Positions 1 through 11,510 are shown, counted from the stretch's first letter. The stretch: DNA of 64,000 nucleotides from Heterocephalus glaber (GCF_000247695.1 NW_004624843.1:5714372-5778371), one strand, 5' to 3'. Notes: generated from the letters alone by a model not told the origin. Made by a program: numbers and translations.

Positions 1-429
1 AGGGGACCCACCTCAATCCCCCCAGCCTGGCCACGACTCACCTCTGTCCGTGCACAGTCCCGCTCTGACACCTAGGACCCCCTTTGGGATTTTTGGTGCT
101 TTAGCATTATTACAGCTACCTGGGCAGCACAGATATTTCCAAGGTATTTGTAGATTTTACACAAAAACTTCTATAATTATGTAGACCTAGAATGGTGTAT
201 GTGATTTTTTAAAAAAAAGAAGGAACATTTTTAGGAAAGATCCCTTTCCAACGCCTCTCCTGTGTGTGAGCATGCGTGTGTTGCACACGTGTGTGAATGT
301 GTGTGTGCTTGTGCCCAGGCCTCTGCACCCTAATTAAACAAGCTAAGTTACATAAGCTGATTCTAAGAAGCCTTTATTACAGTGTCTATTTCCAAAATGC
401 GTTAGTATATAACCACCATTTGGATGAAC

Positions 430-800
430 ACACAGACCATTTCCGGCCCAATTATCTTTTCTAACTTTTTTATTTTGAAAATGATTCGACTTAGAAAATC
501 TTCAGGAATAGCACAAAGAACTCCCACATCCACCTCACTGCCTTTCCCCAGGAGCATTTAGCGTGAGGTGAGGTTATCATCCTTTCTCATACCACCGCTG
601 TTGTTTTCCTGAATTCCTGACAGTAAGCTCCTGACCCTGCCCACTATTCCCAAACACTTCAATGTGTTTTTCCTAAACAATAAGAACTGTCTCCCACCTT
701 ATCACATTCAGCCATGAAAATGCTACTATCGAATCCTTAGGCTCCATTCCAATTTCTCCTACAGTCTTAATAGCAATATACAAACCAATGATTTCTGTAT
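430..800. repeat. ancient L1M-like non-coding repeat fragment (tentative)
   Basis: The text from a Ttttattttgaaaat start through 'agcacaaagaactcccacat', 'cacttcaatgtgtttttcc' and 'ccattccaatttctcc' resembles a diverged mammalian L1-family non-coding segment I remember. Orientation was not determined. RepeatMasker would settle it. Confidence 0.4.
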
Positions 801-1111
801 TTATGTAAAATATATAAGATTTCAACCCCGAATCATGTGGTGGCACATGGAGTTGTCACATCTAGTTAGTGGCTTTGAGCTGGATCATAGGTCCTTGTCT
901 TTCCTTCCTCCCAACCTTGGAACTTTTGAAGAGAGCAGGCTAATACTTACGTAGAAGGCCTCCTGCTTTCATGTTTCCTAGTGTTTGCACATGACTGGCT
1001 GCAGGTCTTGCATTTTCTGCAGGAGTCCCCCAAAGTGAGGCAGCCCTCTGGCCCCCACCTCAGGAGATGCACAGGGCCTCTCTGCCTAACACTGTTTTTA
1101 ATTTTGTTTTG

Positions 1112-1192
1112 TTTTTTCCAGTACCAGGGATCGAACTCAGGACCTTTCACTTGCAAGGCAGGTGCGGTGCCACTGAGCTAAATCCCTAGCCC
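1112..1192 (-). repeat. ID-type SINE
   Basis: Read on the minus strand this begins with a GGGCTAGGGATTTAGCTCAGTG-like head (tRNA A box), has a B-box-like GATCCCTGGTAC end, and finishes in an A-rich tail seen here as T-rich. Confidence 0.85.
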
Positions 1193-1306
1193 TCTAACAT
1201 TGATGAAGTTAACTTTGAGCCCATGCCTAAGGTGGCATCTGCTGGGTTTCCTCCTTCTACAGCCACTGTTGTTGTTTTTCCCTTTAATATTAGTAACTGG
1301 GATGCA

Positions 1307-1390
1307 GCTAGGATGTAGCTCAGAGGTAGAGTGCTTGCCTGGCATTGCAAGGCCCTCAGTTCAATTCTTAGCACACTGCAAAAGAAATTG
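1307..1390 (+). repeat. older ID/tRNA-Ala-type SINE
   Basis: The segment has 'gtagctcagaggtagag' and 'gttcaattcttagcac', keeping the tRNA-Ala-like 'ggtagagtgcttgcct' form that differs from the dominant local ID type, so it is probably an older subfamily. Confidence 0.7.
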
Positions 1391-1948
1391 AAATTCAAAA
1401 ATAAAACTCATCTTGTGCGAAGATACTTTGAGACTATCTAAATAAACTGTTCCTCCTCAAACGCTTACCCTTCTGGTTTTCACGTCTATTGGTGATTCTT
1501 GTGTGAATCAATTATTACCATAAGGGTTGCCAAATAGTGCCTTCCATTTCTGTCATTCCTTTGACAGTTATCAATTGGCCTCTGACTGCTGGAAGAGCTT
1601 TCCCTTTCTGTTTATTTGTATCAGGATAGACTTAGGAATTCTTATTTAATTCAGGGGATGATAACTTTTATTATTCGTTTTGATGTTCAGATTGTGCTAG
1701 CTGCTCCTTTCAGCTGTCCTTGCCTTTGGCTCCTGTATCCTTTGACAGATCATCGCTATTTTTGGACACTTACTGACTTCTGGGCACACAAGGAGTTTCT
1801 GGCACCCATTGCCTTCACAGCCCTGGATTCCTCGAATCCACCATGGTTCGGTAGTGGAGAACCGTGTCTAGCAGCTGAGTTCTGAGCAGCAGAGACCCTG
1901 CTGCCGTCAGTATCCTGCTTCTGAGGACCCTCTGAGACACACAGGAAA

Positions 1949-1987
1949 TACGTATGTGTGTGTGTGCGCACACGCACACGCACACAC
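1949..1987. repeat. (TG)n-(CA)n self-complementary microsatellite
   Basis: A TG run passes through GCGC directly into a CA run, so the two halves are inverted repeats of each other. Confidence 0.85.
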
Positions 1988-2679
1988 TGGGTTCACCTTC
2001 CCACCCGAACCCAATACCACAGAATCCCTCAGGCCCCTCCTTCCTGTGTCTGCACTATCTCCCTCTGCGGAGGACACCCGGGGTCCCCTTCTCTGTACCC
2101 CAGACAGTTTGCAGCAGGTGTGTACAAAGCAGCCTCCCCTTTCCCAGCCCGACCTCCTCCAGGGGACTCTAAGGCCCTGGCCACTTCAGTATCTCAGCCA
2201 CACCCTCGACCCCACAGCGCTGCGTCCTAACCATGCCTCGGCTCCAGCTCCAGGAGCCGGCTGGCCCTGGCTGCTTCCAAGGGACACGGAAGGGTGGGAG
2301 ACAGAGAAGGGAAGGGAGCAGGAGAGAAGGGAGGGGAGGAGCTGTCCCTTAAGGGGCCACCACCTGTCCTGGGTCCGTTCCATGGCGAAAGGGGAACCCC
2401 TGGGTCTGAAGCAGGCTATCACCCCACCCCAGCCCATCTCATTAAATGATGCTGACACCAATCGAGTGGCCTGAAGCCAGACCTGTGGGAGTCCCTGTCC
2501 GTGACGTGAGGCGCTGAGTGGTCTGCAGTTCCAGCTCCAACTGTTTTTGTTCTTGCCCTTCCTCCTTCACCCACCCCGTCCATCCCTTGCTGCACCTCCC
2601 TATTCAAGCACCAGAGTGGGCTTGGGGGACCCCAGCTTCCGCTCTTGCCCCACACTCAAATTAATGTCCACCTGATCAT

Positions 2680-2720
<41 letters not shown>

Positions 2721-2728
2721 GCGTGCAC
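2680..2728. repeat. (CA)n microsatellite
   Basis: About twenty CA units end in CACGCACGCGTGC. Confidence 0.95.
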
Positions 2729-2957
2729 CAGCTCTTGAATTCCTTCAGTGGCTGCAAAGTACTCTTGGAACTGAACCCGAGCTCTGCCAAGACAACCTCC
2801 CCTCCTGCCGGCCTCTACGGGGGCCCCAGTCTCCTCCCCGGGAGACAAGAGCCACAGCAGCCGCCCCATAGCTTTCTTCACAGCAGCGCCATGGTAGTCT
2901 CACCCTGGCTCAGGACCTGCTTACTGCCTTTCTCATCAGTCTTAAAATAAGTGCTTA

Positions 2958-3038
2958 GGGGCCTGGGATTTAGCTCAGTGGTTCCGCCGCCTGCCTCAAA
3001 AGCACAAGGACCAGAGTTCAATCCCTGGTACCAAAGAA
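2958..3038 (+). repeat. ID-type SINE with target-site duplication
   Basis: The body runs from 'ggggcctgggatttagctc' to 'tccctggtaccaaagaaa' and is flanked on both sides by AAGTGCTT, an 8-bp target-site duplication. Confidence 0.88.
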
Positions 3039-3158
3039 ACCTGAAAAGTGCTTGGTGAACTGAGGGTGGGAGCAGGGCACTGTATTTTTTAATTTTTCTC
3101 AATATTTCCAGTAACTATGTTTTTGTTGCTGTTGCTTTGTTTTTGTGGGCTTGTTTTG

Positions 3159-3325
3159 TTTTGCAGGACTGGGGATTGAGCCCAGGGAGCTCTGAGCTAC
3201 ATCTTCAGCCCGTTTTATTTTTCATTTTGTGACGCAGTCATGCTAAGTTGCCTTGCACTTGTAATCCTCCTGCCTCAGTCTTCCCACCAGTTGGGATTAT
3301 AGGTCTGCACTCTTCATCTGGTTTA
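3159..3325 (-). repeat. B1-dID dimeric SINE
   Basis: An ID-like unit (minus strand) is directly followed by a B1 unit containing 'cctcctgcctcagtcttccc' and 'gggattataggt', the B1-dID arrangement on the minus strand. Confidence 0.75.
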
Positions 3326-4127
3326 CAAGTGCTTTTTCATTTAAAAGAAAAGCTGGTCAAACCTTCTGGAGTAGCTGGGGATGGGGGCACGGCTCCTACC
3401 CTGCTGCCCGCGCTGGCTTCCTTCCTGGTACCCAGACCAATTTCAGTTCTGCATTTAGAGACAGCAGACTGTGCCGTCATTAAAATCACCCTCTGGGAAA
3501 TAGGCCAGTCCAGCTCCCTGGCCTTGCTGCCCTGTGTGCCTCCTCTGAGGGTGTCAGCGAGGCAGCCCAGCACTGTCCAGAGATGCAGCATCCCTTGGGG
3601 TGCAGTGCCCGACCTCCAGCAGTCTGGACACCAGCCGGCCTTGTTTTTAAGACCCCGGAGCCCTTCTCTCTTCCTGAACTTCCGGGGCTGTGGCTCGCCC
3701 TCTCCCTGGCTTTACACCTCTCCCCGCACTGAAGCTCCTGGGGGAAGCAGGCTCAGAAACTAACCGAGGCAGAAAGAGCTGTTGATGCCTAACTGGGCTC
3801 TGGGGGGCACTGTCTGCAGGGCCCTTGTAGAAATGATCTTCCTGAAAGCCACGCAATTTTCCATAGCCGGGAGATTTTAATGGGAGGCAGGAGAAGAGAC
3901 AGGGGTTTTGTTTGACAGTCAGAACTAGCTCCTCCGTCCTTTTCTTCTGCGTGACTTTTGCTTCTGAACGGAACTTCATGTCCATTCTATTGATCCAGGA
4001 AACCCCAGAGGGTGTCTGCTCTGCCCAGGGCTGTCCCAAGTTAACAAGCTTGCTGTTGGAAATGCTGCTGTTTGTTTCTTCAATATGGAGCTGCTGTTAT
4101 ATGCTCCAGTCACCTGCAGAAAGAGAG

Positions 4128-4262
4128 AAGGAGCGGTGTGGTGACACATGCCTAAAATCCCTCTGCTCTGGAGGCTGAGACAAGAGGAGAGTTGAAAGTT
4201 CAAAGCCAGCCTGTGCGTACTGGCTACATAGTAAGCTCAAGGCCAGCCTGAATTACCCGGTG
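4128..4262 (+). repeat. B1 SINE
   Basis: Diverged B1: 'ggtgtggtgacacatgcct', 'ggaggctgagacaagagga' and a doubled 'caaggccagcctg'-type segment. Confidence 0.8.
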
Positions 4263-5243
4263 AGAATAGACAAAGAGGGAAGGAATTCACCACTGGCAAG
4301 TGGGACAGTCACCTCAGGGCAGAAATCCCCCCCCCTCCCCGCCCCGTCCATGGGCTCACCCTGGGGAGCGTCAGTGACATTGTGGGAATCACATTAGCTG
4401 CACACAGCTAACACGGGCCCTCTGAGGCTCCTTCTCTATTTCAAGATGACTTGATAAATATTTTCAGGAAGGTCGTCACTGCAGAATGAGGAACCAAGTC
4501 TGGTGGCCTAGAGAGCTAGGAGTTCGGGCTGCCTCCACTCTGGAGGGAAGGGGTCTCCTGAACCCAGTGCAATGTTCCCCGAAGACACCCACTGCCCCCT
4601 GACCTTGATGTGGGAGGATCTTCTATTTGCCGCCCCCCACCCCAGCCCGGGATAGGCAGACACATAAACCTCGGTTCTTTCTAAGTCACCTGGCCTGTGG
4701 CGTTCAGTTACAGCAACAGCCAGACGCACCAGAAAAGGACCTGTGGCCCTCCTGCAGGGAGCCTTGCCCTGGAGCTGACTGGCAGGAAGCAGCTGTCCCC
4801 ACGGGCAGAAGAAATGGGGCACTGACAATTTTCTTCTATTTGGGGGCTGGGGTTCAGGGCACAGTCTTACCACAGCTCAGGCTGATCCCAAACTCATCCC
4901 CAGCCTCCCGAGTGCTGGGGAGCCCAAGGGTACAGTGCTGGCACCTGCCGAGGGCCCTCTTGCCATGCCCTAATATGGTGCAGGGTGACGGGTGGCAGAC
5001 AGAGCAAGGGGGCCCAGATCAGGTCTCACTTCCTCTTCTCAGGACCTCATTGAACCCTAATCATATCTCCAAATCCCGCTGATACAGCAATGTGGGGATT
5101 AAGTGTTCAATGCATGGAAGGGGGAGGAGACACAATGAACCCACAGCACCCACAAGACTGGAGGCTGGGGTGACAGTTTCCTCCCAGCAGTGGCCATTAT
5201 TAGCTGACCTCCCAGCCCACCCAGACAGGCCACTCCTCCATCC

Positions 5244-5392
5244 TTTTTGTTTGTTTGAGACAGAGTCTCACTATGCAGTTCAGACTGGCCTTGAACTTAC
5301 TAGCTAGTCAAGGCTGAGCTTGAACTCAGAGCAATCCTCCTGCCTCAGCCTCCTGGGTACTCGAATTACAGGTATGCACTACCACACCGGGC
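5244..5392 (-). repeat. B1 SINE
   Basis: Minus-strand B1 starting from 'gtttgagacagagtctcact' through 'cctgcctcagcctcctggg' to 'ccacaccgggct', with the internal duplicated 'ttgaactca' block. Confidence 0.88.
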
Positions 5393-6825
5393 TACTCTTT
5401 TATCCTTGAGGCTAAAACTTTTCTTCATTCTTTCTTCCTGGGAACCCGGACCCCCTACCAGGGCTCCCCAATCCCTGGCTCCTTGACCTCTTTGATCAGC
5501 CAGAACAAGCACTCTGCACCCTCCCCGCTCCACAGGGATTCCTGTTAGATTGTCTCGCCTCTGCTTGCTTAATACTCAGCGTAGTCATCAGTGGCCAGTT
5601 ATTTCTTCTTTCACATTTCATGTCTCTGATACCAAACATATCTAAGATCAATAGTGCAGCACAGTTTAGGTTTGGCTTTTTAATGCCGCATACACATATG
5701 TATCTTAGCATCTGTGACCCTTAAATCCCCAAATCTCATGTGATCCTCCGACATCCTCTGGCTGAGAATCCCTTCCCGGTCTCCCACTTTTACTTTCTTT
5801 GTGTTTTCGTATCCCTTTTCCACGAGGCTAACGGCGTGTCACCATTAGCTGCAGTTCTTTGACAGGGCGATGTTTACCCATGACTGCTCTGACTCACTCA
5901 GTCAGGGTCATAGATGCTGCATCTTCTTGTCAAATTGTCTTTGTTATTCTGCTCTGGTTTGGTTTTGAACCTACCGAGGAGACTTCTTAGAAGGCTTCCG
6001 CTGTTTGTTGCTGTTGCTGATGCTCAGGTATTTCTAGTTTAACAGAGCTTGAAAGAAATTGTTTGGTGTGGGGCTTTATGAAAGCAAGGGAATTTATTGA
6101 AAAGTAAATAAACAAACCCTTTTGTTAAATGCTGCATGGATTCACTAAACAGCTTAAGCCACACGATGCACTACCACCCCCACACACACACCCACATTCC
6201 CTTGCAGAGAGATTTCATGTGTGCATATGGGAACACAGCTACACCTGGACAGACAGAAAGACAGACAGAGCAACAAAAAAAATGAGACAAGGGGAGAGAG
6301 AGGGGCTGAGAGAGCCAGGCAGACAGCATGAAGCCTCAGTGCATGACAGAGGCACTGGTGTCCTCACTACAGTCTTGGATTTCACCACCCAGGAGCAAGG
6401 GCGAGGGGCAGACCTGAGTCCTCACCCTGGATGTGCATCTACCCCTCCCACCTGCAGCCCTGAGACCTTCAGGCCAGGGCACGACCCTCCCCCCAGGTCC
6501 CTGCCCCAAGCTGGCAACAACAGGGCCTTGATTTGGAGGCCAGTGGGGCAAGACCTGGCCTGCACATCCACCTGGGTGGACTTTCCAGCCCTAACCTGTG
6601 TGCTCACTGGCCATGTTTCCCTCAGGCTGTGGGTCTCATTGCCTTCAGCAGGAAAGCAGCTGGTGGCATCTCAGGAAACAGTGGAATCCTGATCCCCAAA
6701 TCTAAAGTTGGATGTGAAAGTCTCAGGCACTTGGTGGCTGGGTACCTGGCAGGCCAGGGAAGCCCTGCCTGGAGAGGGAGCACTTGGAGTGCCCATTGGC
6801 TCACCTAGGGGCAGCTGTAGGTCGC

Positions 6826-6922
6826 TGTGGTCCAGCGGCTGGCCGGGGCGGGGCCTCTGAGAGGGCGGTACCTTGCTGGGGCGGGCATCTGTGGGGGCGT
6901 GGTCTCGTGGGCGGGGCTGGCT
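6826..6922. promoter_or_regulatory. GC-box/CpG cluster in intron 2
   Basis: Within about 100 bp there are four Sp1/KLF-like boxes (GGGGCGGGG near 6845, TGGGGCGGG near 6877, GGGGGCGTGG near 6893, GGGCGGGGC near 6909) and an unusual density of CpG compared with the surrounding intron. This could be an enhancer or minor promoter; function is inferred only from base composition and motifs. Confidence 0.4.
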
Positions 6923-7135
6923 GCTCTGGGAAGATCTTCAGAGCTGGGGGATGGCCCCAAAGCCTTAGAAACAGCTGAGCAGAATGACTTCCGGCACCAA
7001 CAGCAGAGACACAAGCCAGGAAAGATCGCTGTGCTGCCTTCCCCATTCTCTGAGATTTTAGAAAAACTGAATTACAATGTATTTTTTTTTTAAGTTGCCA
7101 GAATACATTGTTCCTGAGCTTAAAATCAACGATCT

Positions 7136-7233
7136 GGGCCCTAAGGTGTAGCTCGGTGGTAGAGCGCCTGCCTAGCATGTGCAGGGCCCTGGGCTCCATC
7201 CCCAGCACTGAAAGATAAACAAATAATAAATAA
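7136..7233 (+). repeat. older ID/tRNA-Ala-type SINE
   Basis: Contains 'tagctcggtggtagagcgcc' and 'ccatccccagcactgaaag' followed by an AAATAA tail. Confidence 0.8.
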
Positions 7234-7240
7234 ATGATCT

Positions 7241-7327
7241 TGGGGGTTGGGCATAGCTCCACGGTAAACCGTGTGCTTTGCCTGCACAAGGCTCTGGGCT
7301 CAATCCCCAATACCACAAAAATAAACA
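7241..7327 (+). repeat. ID-type SINE, diverged
   Basis: 'gggttgggcatagctccacgg' and 'ctcaatccccaataccacaaa' match ID ends; it lies directly after another ID element. Confidence 0.7.
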
Positions 7328-7753
7328 CGAAGTGATTTTTTAAAATGATCTTTGTGGAGAAGAACACAAAAATAACTCTCCCCATCAAACACATACCACA
7401 GAGTCTAGAAAAATATTCGAAACCACTGAAAATGGGCTTCTCAGAGTTGTGGAAGTACAGGTGATTTCTTTTTTAAAAAATCTTTATTTTCTAATTTTAC
7501 CATAAGGAAAAATGCACTATTTTGTATAGTGAAGGCTGAAAGAATAAACACTATCTTTGAAACCATCCTGCCGACTTATCTTGCAGAAGGCCCCTTGGGA
7601 GCTGCTGGCCACAGGGGTGTGGGCATGGAGCCCGAGGCTTTTTCTGGATCGCGGTCGGTCCTCGGCCTGGCTGGTCACACTGCAGGTGGCCCTCGTGGGC
7701 GGGTGACATTCTGGTCAGTTGACACGTGCTTTTGCTTGGGGCTCTGTCTGCAG

Positions 7754-7904
7754 GCCTCGGAAGGCGTCCCCGTCAGGTACTTCACTAAACTGGACCAGCT
7801 CATAGAATTCTACAAGAAGGAGAACATGGGGCTGGTGACCCACCTGCAGTACCCTGTGCCACTGGAGGAGGAGGACGCTGGCGACGACCCCGAGGAGGAC
7901 ACGG
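7754..7904 (+). CDS. INPP5D: INPP5D exon 3 (SH2 C-terminal part)
   Basis: Encodes residues 67 to 117 (last codon split, 1 nt). The segment ASEGVPVRYFTKLDQLIEFY is the end of the SH2 domain (roughly residues 5-101 in SHIP1), the module that binds phosphotyrosines in ITIMs, ITAMs and Shc. An acidic stretch EEEDAGDDPEED follows. Acceptor is tctgcag before 7754 and donor is GTAGGA at 7905. The N-terminal half of the SH2 domain with the phosphotyrosine-binding arginine is upstream of the window. Confidence 0.96.
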
Positions 7905-8028
7905 GTAGGAAGGGAATGGGGGTGGCAGGGGTCACCGGTGCCTTAGGGGTCCTCCATGCCCCAGTGCTTGCAGATTAGAGGGTTCTGGTATTAGAGGGAG
8001 TCCACATGGCCGGGTGGTGAAGGACAGG

Positions 8029-8262
8029 TTAGGAACATGGGCTCTGACAGGATGCAGACAGACGTGGGCTGGAATTCTTGCTCTCTTGCTAGTTAGCTGT
8101 GTTATCTTGGGTAAGTGACTTACCCTCTTTGAACTACAAGCTTCTCTTTAGAAACAGTAGAGTCGGCACCATATCTGCCTCTCAGGATGTCACAGGGATC
8201 CAGTGAGCCGATGAATGCAGTGCCCAGAGCCTCATACATAGTAGACAATAAGTGCAGTGCCC
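8029..8262 (+). repeat. MIR SINE
   Basis: Contains the MIR core 'agttagctgtgttatcttgg' with 'gtaagtgacttaccctcttt' and the end 'cagagcctcatacatagtag'. Confidence 0.85.
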
Positions 8263-8400
8263 ACCCTCGTCACCATTATAGTTTCACCATGGGGACAATG
8301 GAGGAATAGAGCCTTGCACTTGGAGGGAAGGCCGAGAAAGGTGTTTCTTTGTCATCATTAAAAGGGAGGGACATAGATACAACTCCTAAAAATGTGTTGA

Positions 8401-8598
8401 AAAGAAAGCCCAGCATGGCGATACACACCTGTAACCCCAGCCCTCTGGGAAGCTAAGGCAGAAGGATTGCAAGTTCAAGCCCAGCATGGGCAACTTAGCA
8501 GGACCCTATACCAAAATTTAAAAATGAGTAAATAAAAGGCTGGGGAGAAAGCTCACTGTGAAGGCCTTGGGTTTGATCTCCAGTACTAAAAAATAAGA
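8401..8598 (+). repeat. B1-dID dimeric SINE
   Basis: A B1 unit ('cctgtaaccccagccctctg', 'gggcaacttagcaggaccct') is joined by an A-rich linker to an ID-like unit ending 'gatctccagtactaaaaaat'. Confidence 0.85.
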
Positions 8599-9713
8599 CC
8601 CTAAAGTGTGTGTGACTCAGGCCCGCCCTTTGCACAGCGTGGGGAGGTTGGGCATGGAAGTGCGTCCCAGAGAGAAAGTTGCAGAAAGAAAGCTCAACTG
8701 CAGGGGCGCCTTCCTCTCCTCTCAGAGGTTCAGCTCTTCCACTGGCTGGGGCTCTTCCAGCAGGCGGCCCAGGGGAGATGAGAGGGGAACGCTAAGCTCC
8801 CTGGCTGGTCTCCCACTCTGTTGGGCCCTGGTGGCCCGTCCCTGGTGACTGCTGCCAGTCCCCCGCAGGGCTCTCTTTATCCCCTCCAGTGGGCTGGCTT
8901 GTGGGTCACCAGACCCCTCCTCTACCCCTCCTGGACATCCCCTTTTCATGGCTTCATGACTCCTCAAGGAACGACTGACGGCTGCCTCCCCAATAACCAG
9001 GCCAAGCTCCAAGGGGCTAGAAGGGCACCCAGGCAGGGCACATCCTTCTGCCCTCTCTGGGCAGTGGAAGAGGAGCCCTCAGGGGCTGGGAAGGTCCAGC
9101 AGCGTAGGCAGAGCTGAGATGTTGGTGTGTGAATCCATAGTCACCTGTCAGGGTGGGGCCCTGCTGTGCAGCAGCCTTGGCCCAGACCTTGGCCTTGACC
9201 TTGAGGAGCTGTCCTGCAGCAGTGCCTTCCACACATCACCATCCTAGGTGCCTTGGGCCCCCGCCCCAGCTTGCTGTGCCGGTCTCGGGAGTTGACTGAG
9301 ACAGATCCGACCCACACACTTCCCGTAACGGCTGGAGACAGAAAGAGCCCCAGTCCTGTGACCACCAGCTTCACTTCCTCAAAGAGGTCCAGGCAACCAG
9401 ACACCGACTCAGGTCTTCTTGAGGGGCTACCCGGTCCCCAGGGCTTGAAACTCCCTTGTGTCTGTGTCCCTAAGCCAGAGCGGGAGAGGAAGTGAAATGT
9501 GTGTCCACTAAAAAGAGAAAGTCGCCAGGCGGTCCTCCGGCTGTGGGTTATGGTGGCCAGTAGGTGTGAGAAAGGCGTAGGCAGGGAGTGGCCTTTGCCT
9601 GTCTGTGGTACATGCAGGAAAGAAATTCCAATGGAGGTGGGCAAGGGTCCCATCTGTCAGGTCAGGTTCAGTTTGTTTAACATTTCTGTTGTCTGAATAA
9701 GCGAACTCCCCTT

Positions 9714-9868
9714 GCTTTTTTTTTTTTTTTTTTTTTAGTCAGGGTCTGGCTATGTATTCCAGGCTGGCACTGAACTTGCTGTGTAGCCCAGACTGACTCT
9801 GAATTTGTGGTGATTCTCCTGCCTCAGCCTCCTGGGTGCTGGGATTACAGGTGTCCCTACGCCTCCCA
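9714..9868 (-). repeat. B1 SINE
   Basis: Poly-T followed by 'agtcagggtctggctatgta' and 'cctcctgggtgctgggatta'; internal duplicated block present. Confidence 0.9.
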
Positions 9869-10295
9869 CCTGCCCTCACTTTTAAATATTTGTCTCTGAG
9901 GCTCTGCAGGAAGAGAGGAGGGCAGAGGCTGGAGAGGTGCAGAGACGGATTGGGTGCTGAGGGTGATTGGCCAGGTCTTGGCCTCCCGCCCCAGCCTCCT
10001 TCTTGGGCTGTGGCCCCAGAAAGCCAGGCCAGGCTCAGTCTGCCCAAGGCCTGCCACCCTGCAGGCCACCCTGCCCTGTGCCCATCAGGGCCACCAGATC
10101 CCAGCAGAGCCCCACAGTGGCCCCAGGTGCAAGGATCCAGGTCTGTACCCAGGAGCTTCCTGCCAATCCGAGTCTGGGAGGAAGTGGGGCCCTGGGAAGG
10201 CACAGTGGGAGCAGCCAGGGACCTGTGGCAGACTGTGAGGGGGCGGGTGACGTCCAGAGCGCCTCGCCAATGGCTCCCTGTTGCTCTTCTGTTAG

Positions 10296-10467
10296 AAAGT
10301 GTCACATCTCCACCCGAGCTGCCACCCAGAAATATCCCTTTCTCTGCTGGGCCCTGTGAGACCAAGGAGCTTCCGGTGCCAGCCGAGAACCTCCGTGCCC
10401 CCGAGGCCAGCCGGCCCAGCCTCTCTGAGACACTCTTCCAGCGGCTGCAGACCATGGACACCAGCGG
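10296..10467 (+). CDS. INPP5D: INPP5D exon 4 (linker)
   Basis: Encodes residues 117 to 174. The segment LPPRNIPF is followed by a helical SRPSLSETLFQRLQTMDTS. Phase: first two bases complete the Glu codon begun in exon 3; two bases of a Gly codon are left at the end. Acceptor is ctgttag, donor GTGAGT. This region between SH2 and the PH-related domain varies between species, and substitutions relative to human are conservative. Confidence 0.95.
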
Positions 10468-11301
10468 GTGAGTCCCCACCTGGCGGGCACCCTCCGAGGC
10501 CAGGCACACCTGGGCCCATGCTCCAGAAGCAGGTGGCCTTCAGCCCGAGGAATGGCGACTGTCCCTGCAAGCTACATCTGTGTTCATTTCCAAACATTTC
10601 ATTAATTGTGTGGTTGAAAACCATCTTGTTTCTAACCTATATAATCTGGCCCTCAAGTTGTTTTTGTTCTTTGTCTATTTTCCTGTCAGTCTCAGTGGTT
10701 TTCTTATCAAGTTGTATGATTTTCTTATACATAGTGCAATTGAAAATATGGTGAATGTGTAGGGTTGCTTTTTAAAAAAATTACTACAGTATCTTTAAGG
10801 CAGAAAACTCCATGTACCCTATGGGAAAGTCTCTTTGGTTGGAAGAATGATAAAAACATTTTTTAAGAAAAAATTTTATGAAAAAATATAAATTTGTTAT
10901 AGTGAAAGACACATTGCCATTAGTTCCCTTCAAAATACTCTCCCTCACTTCAAACAAACTTATCCCATTGTACTTGCTACTTTCTGGAGCAGCTCTGGAA
11001 GTCCTCTTTCATGAAGGTCTTTAGTTTTGTTGTCTTGGCTGCCTCGATGTCTTGAATTGATTCAATGTCTTGAATCGATTAAAAATGTTGACCTTTCATG
11101 GGCATTTTGACTTTGGGGAAGAGCCAGAAGTCATATGGTGCCCGATCCTGTGAATCAACTGATGAGGACACACTGTAATGTTTTTAGTTGACAGAAACTG
11201 CCATAAACATGTGGAATCAGTTCAGGACATGGAAGCAGTCACAAAAAGACACATTCAGAAATCACTTCAGAAAGTGGCAAGAATGATGGAATGAGTGTGT
11301 T

Positions 11302-11356
11302 TGAAGTGAGGGGAGGGGCTCGCTTTGGCAGCACATATACTGAAGTGAGGGGGAGG
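11302..11356 (+). pseudogene. 3'-truncated U6 snRNA retropseudogene with target-site duplication
   Basis: Positions 11317-11341 read GGCTCGCTTTGGCAGCACAT then ATACT, matching the 5' end of U6 snRNA with about two differences. It is flanked by TGAAGTGAGGGGAGG at 11302-11316 and the same with one extra G at 11341-11356. Only about 25 nt of U6 are present and no A tail. Confidence 0.8.
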
Positions 11357-11411
11357 ATTTTGAGGGAGATTTGTGGCAATGTGTCTTTTACTGTAATGCA
11401 TTTTTTTTTGT

Positions 11412-11503
11412 TGTTTTTTTTTTTTTGGAACCAGGAATCAAACTCAGGACCTTACGCTTTTGAGGCAGGCAGAGGAATCACTGAGCTAAATCCCCAGCCC
11501 ACT
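11412..11503 (-). repeat. ID-type SINE inside mariner
   Basis: T-rich run, 'ggaaccaggaatcaaactca', ending 'gagctaaatccccagccc'. The flanks CTGTAATGCA and CTGTAATAC form the target duplication. Confidence 0.88.
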
Positions 11504-11510
11504 GTAATAC

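Larger units (their letters stand above)
1..7753 (+). other. INPP5D: INPP5D intron 2, 3' portion
   Basis: No exon-like coding segment was found here on either strand. The stretch holds an old L1-like repeat, several SINEs, CA/TG microsatellites and a GC-box cluster near 6826-6920. Parts without recognised repeats (about 1400-1940, 2000-2680, 3330-4120, 4270-5240, 5400-6170, 6300-6800, 7330-7750) look like ordinary unique intronic DNA. Confidence 0.8.
7905..10295 (+). other. INPP5D: INPP5D intron 3
   Basis: Holds a MIR, a B1-dID dimer and a B1. The remaining stretch 8600-9710 and 9870-10295 shows no recognised repeat or coding exon; open frames there have no family resemblance I recognise. 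Confidence 0.8.

Noticed and set aside
2958..3038. tRNA gene-like segments (and the many similar ID elements)
   Set aside because: They keep A- and B-box-like words but lack an acceptor stem and a complete cloverleaf, end in A-rich tails and have target duplications, so they are SINEs.
4836..4945. Possible very old B1/ID in intron 2
   Set aside because: Only 'cctcccgagtgctgggga' is convincing; the rest is too diverged.
9836..10509. Long open frames on both strands overlapping exon 4
   Set aside because: They extend through the B1 and intron by chance in GC-rich sequence; only 10296-10467 has splice sites and SHIP1 similarity.
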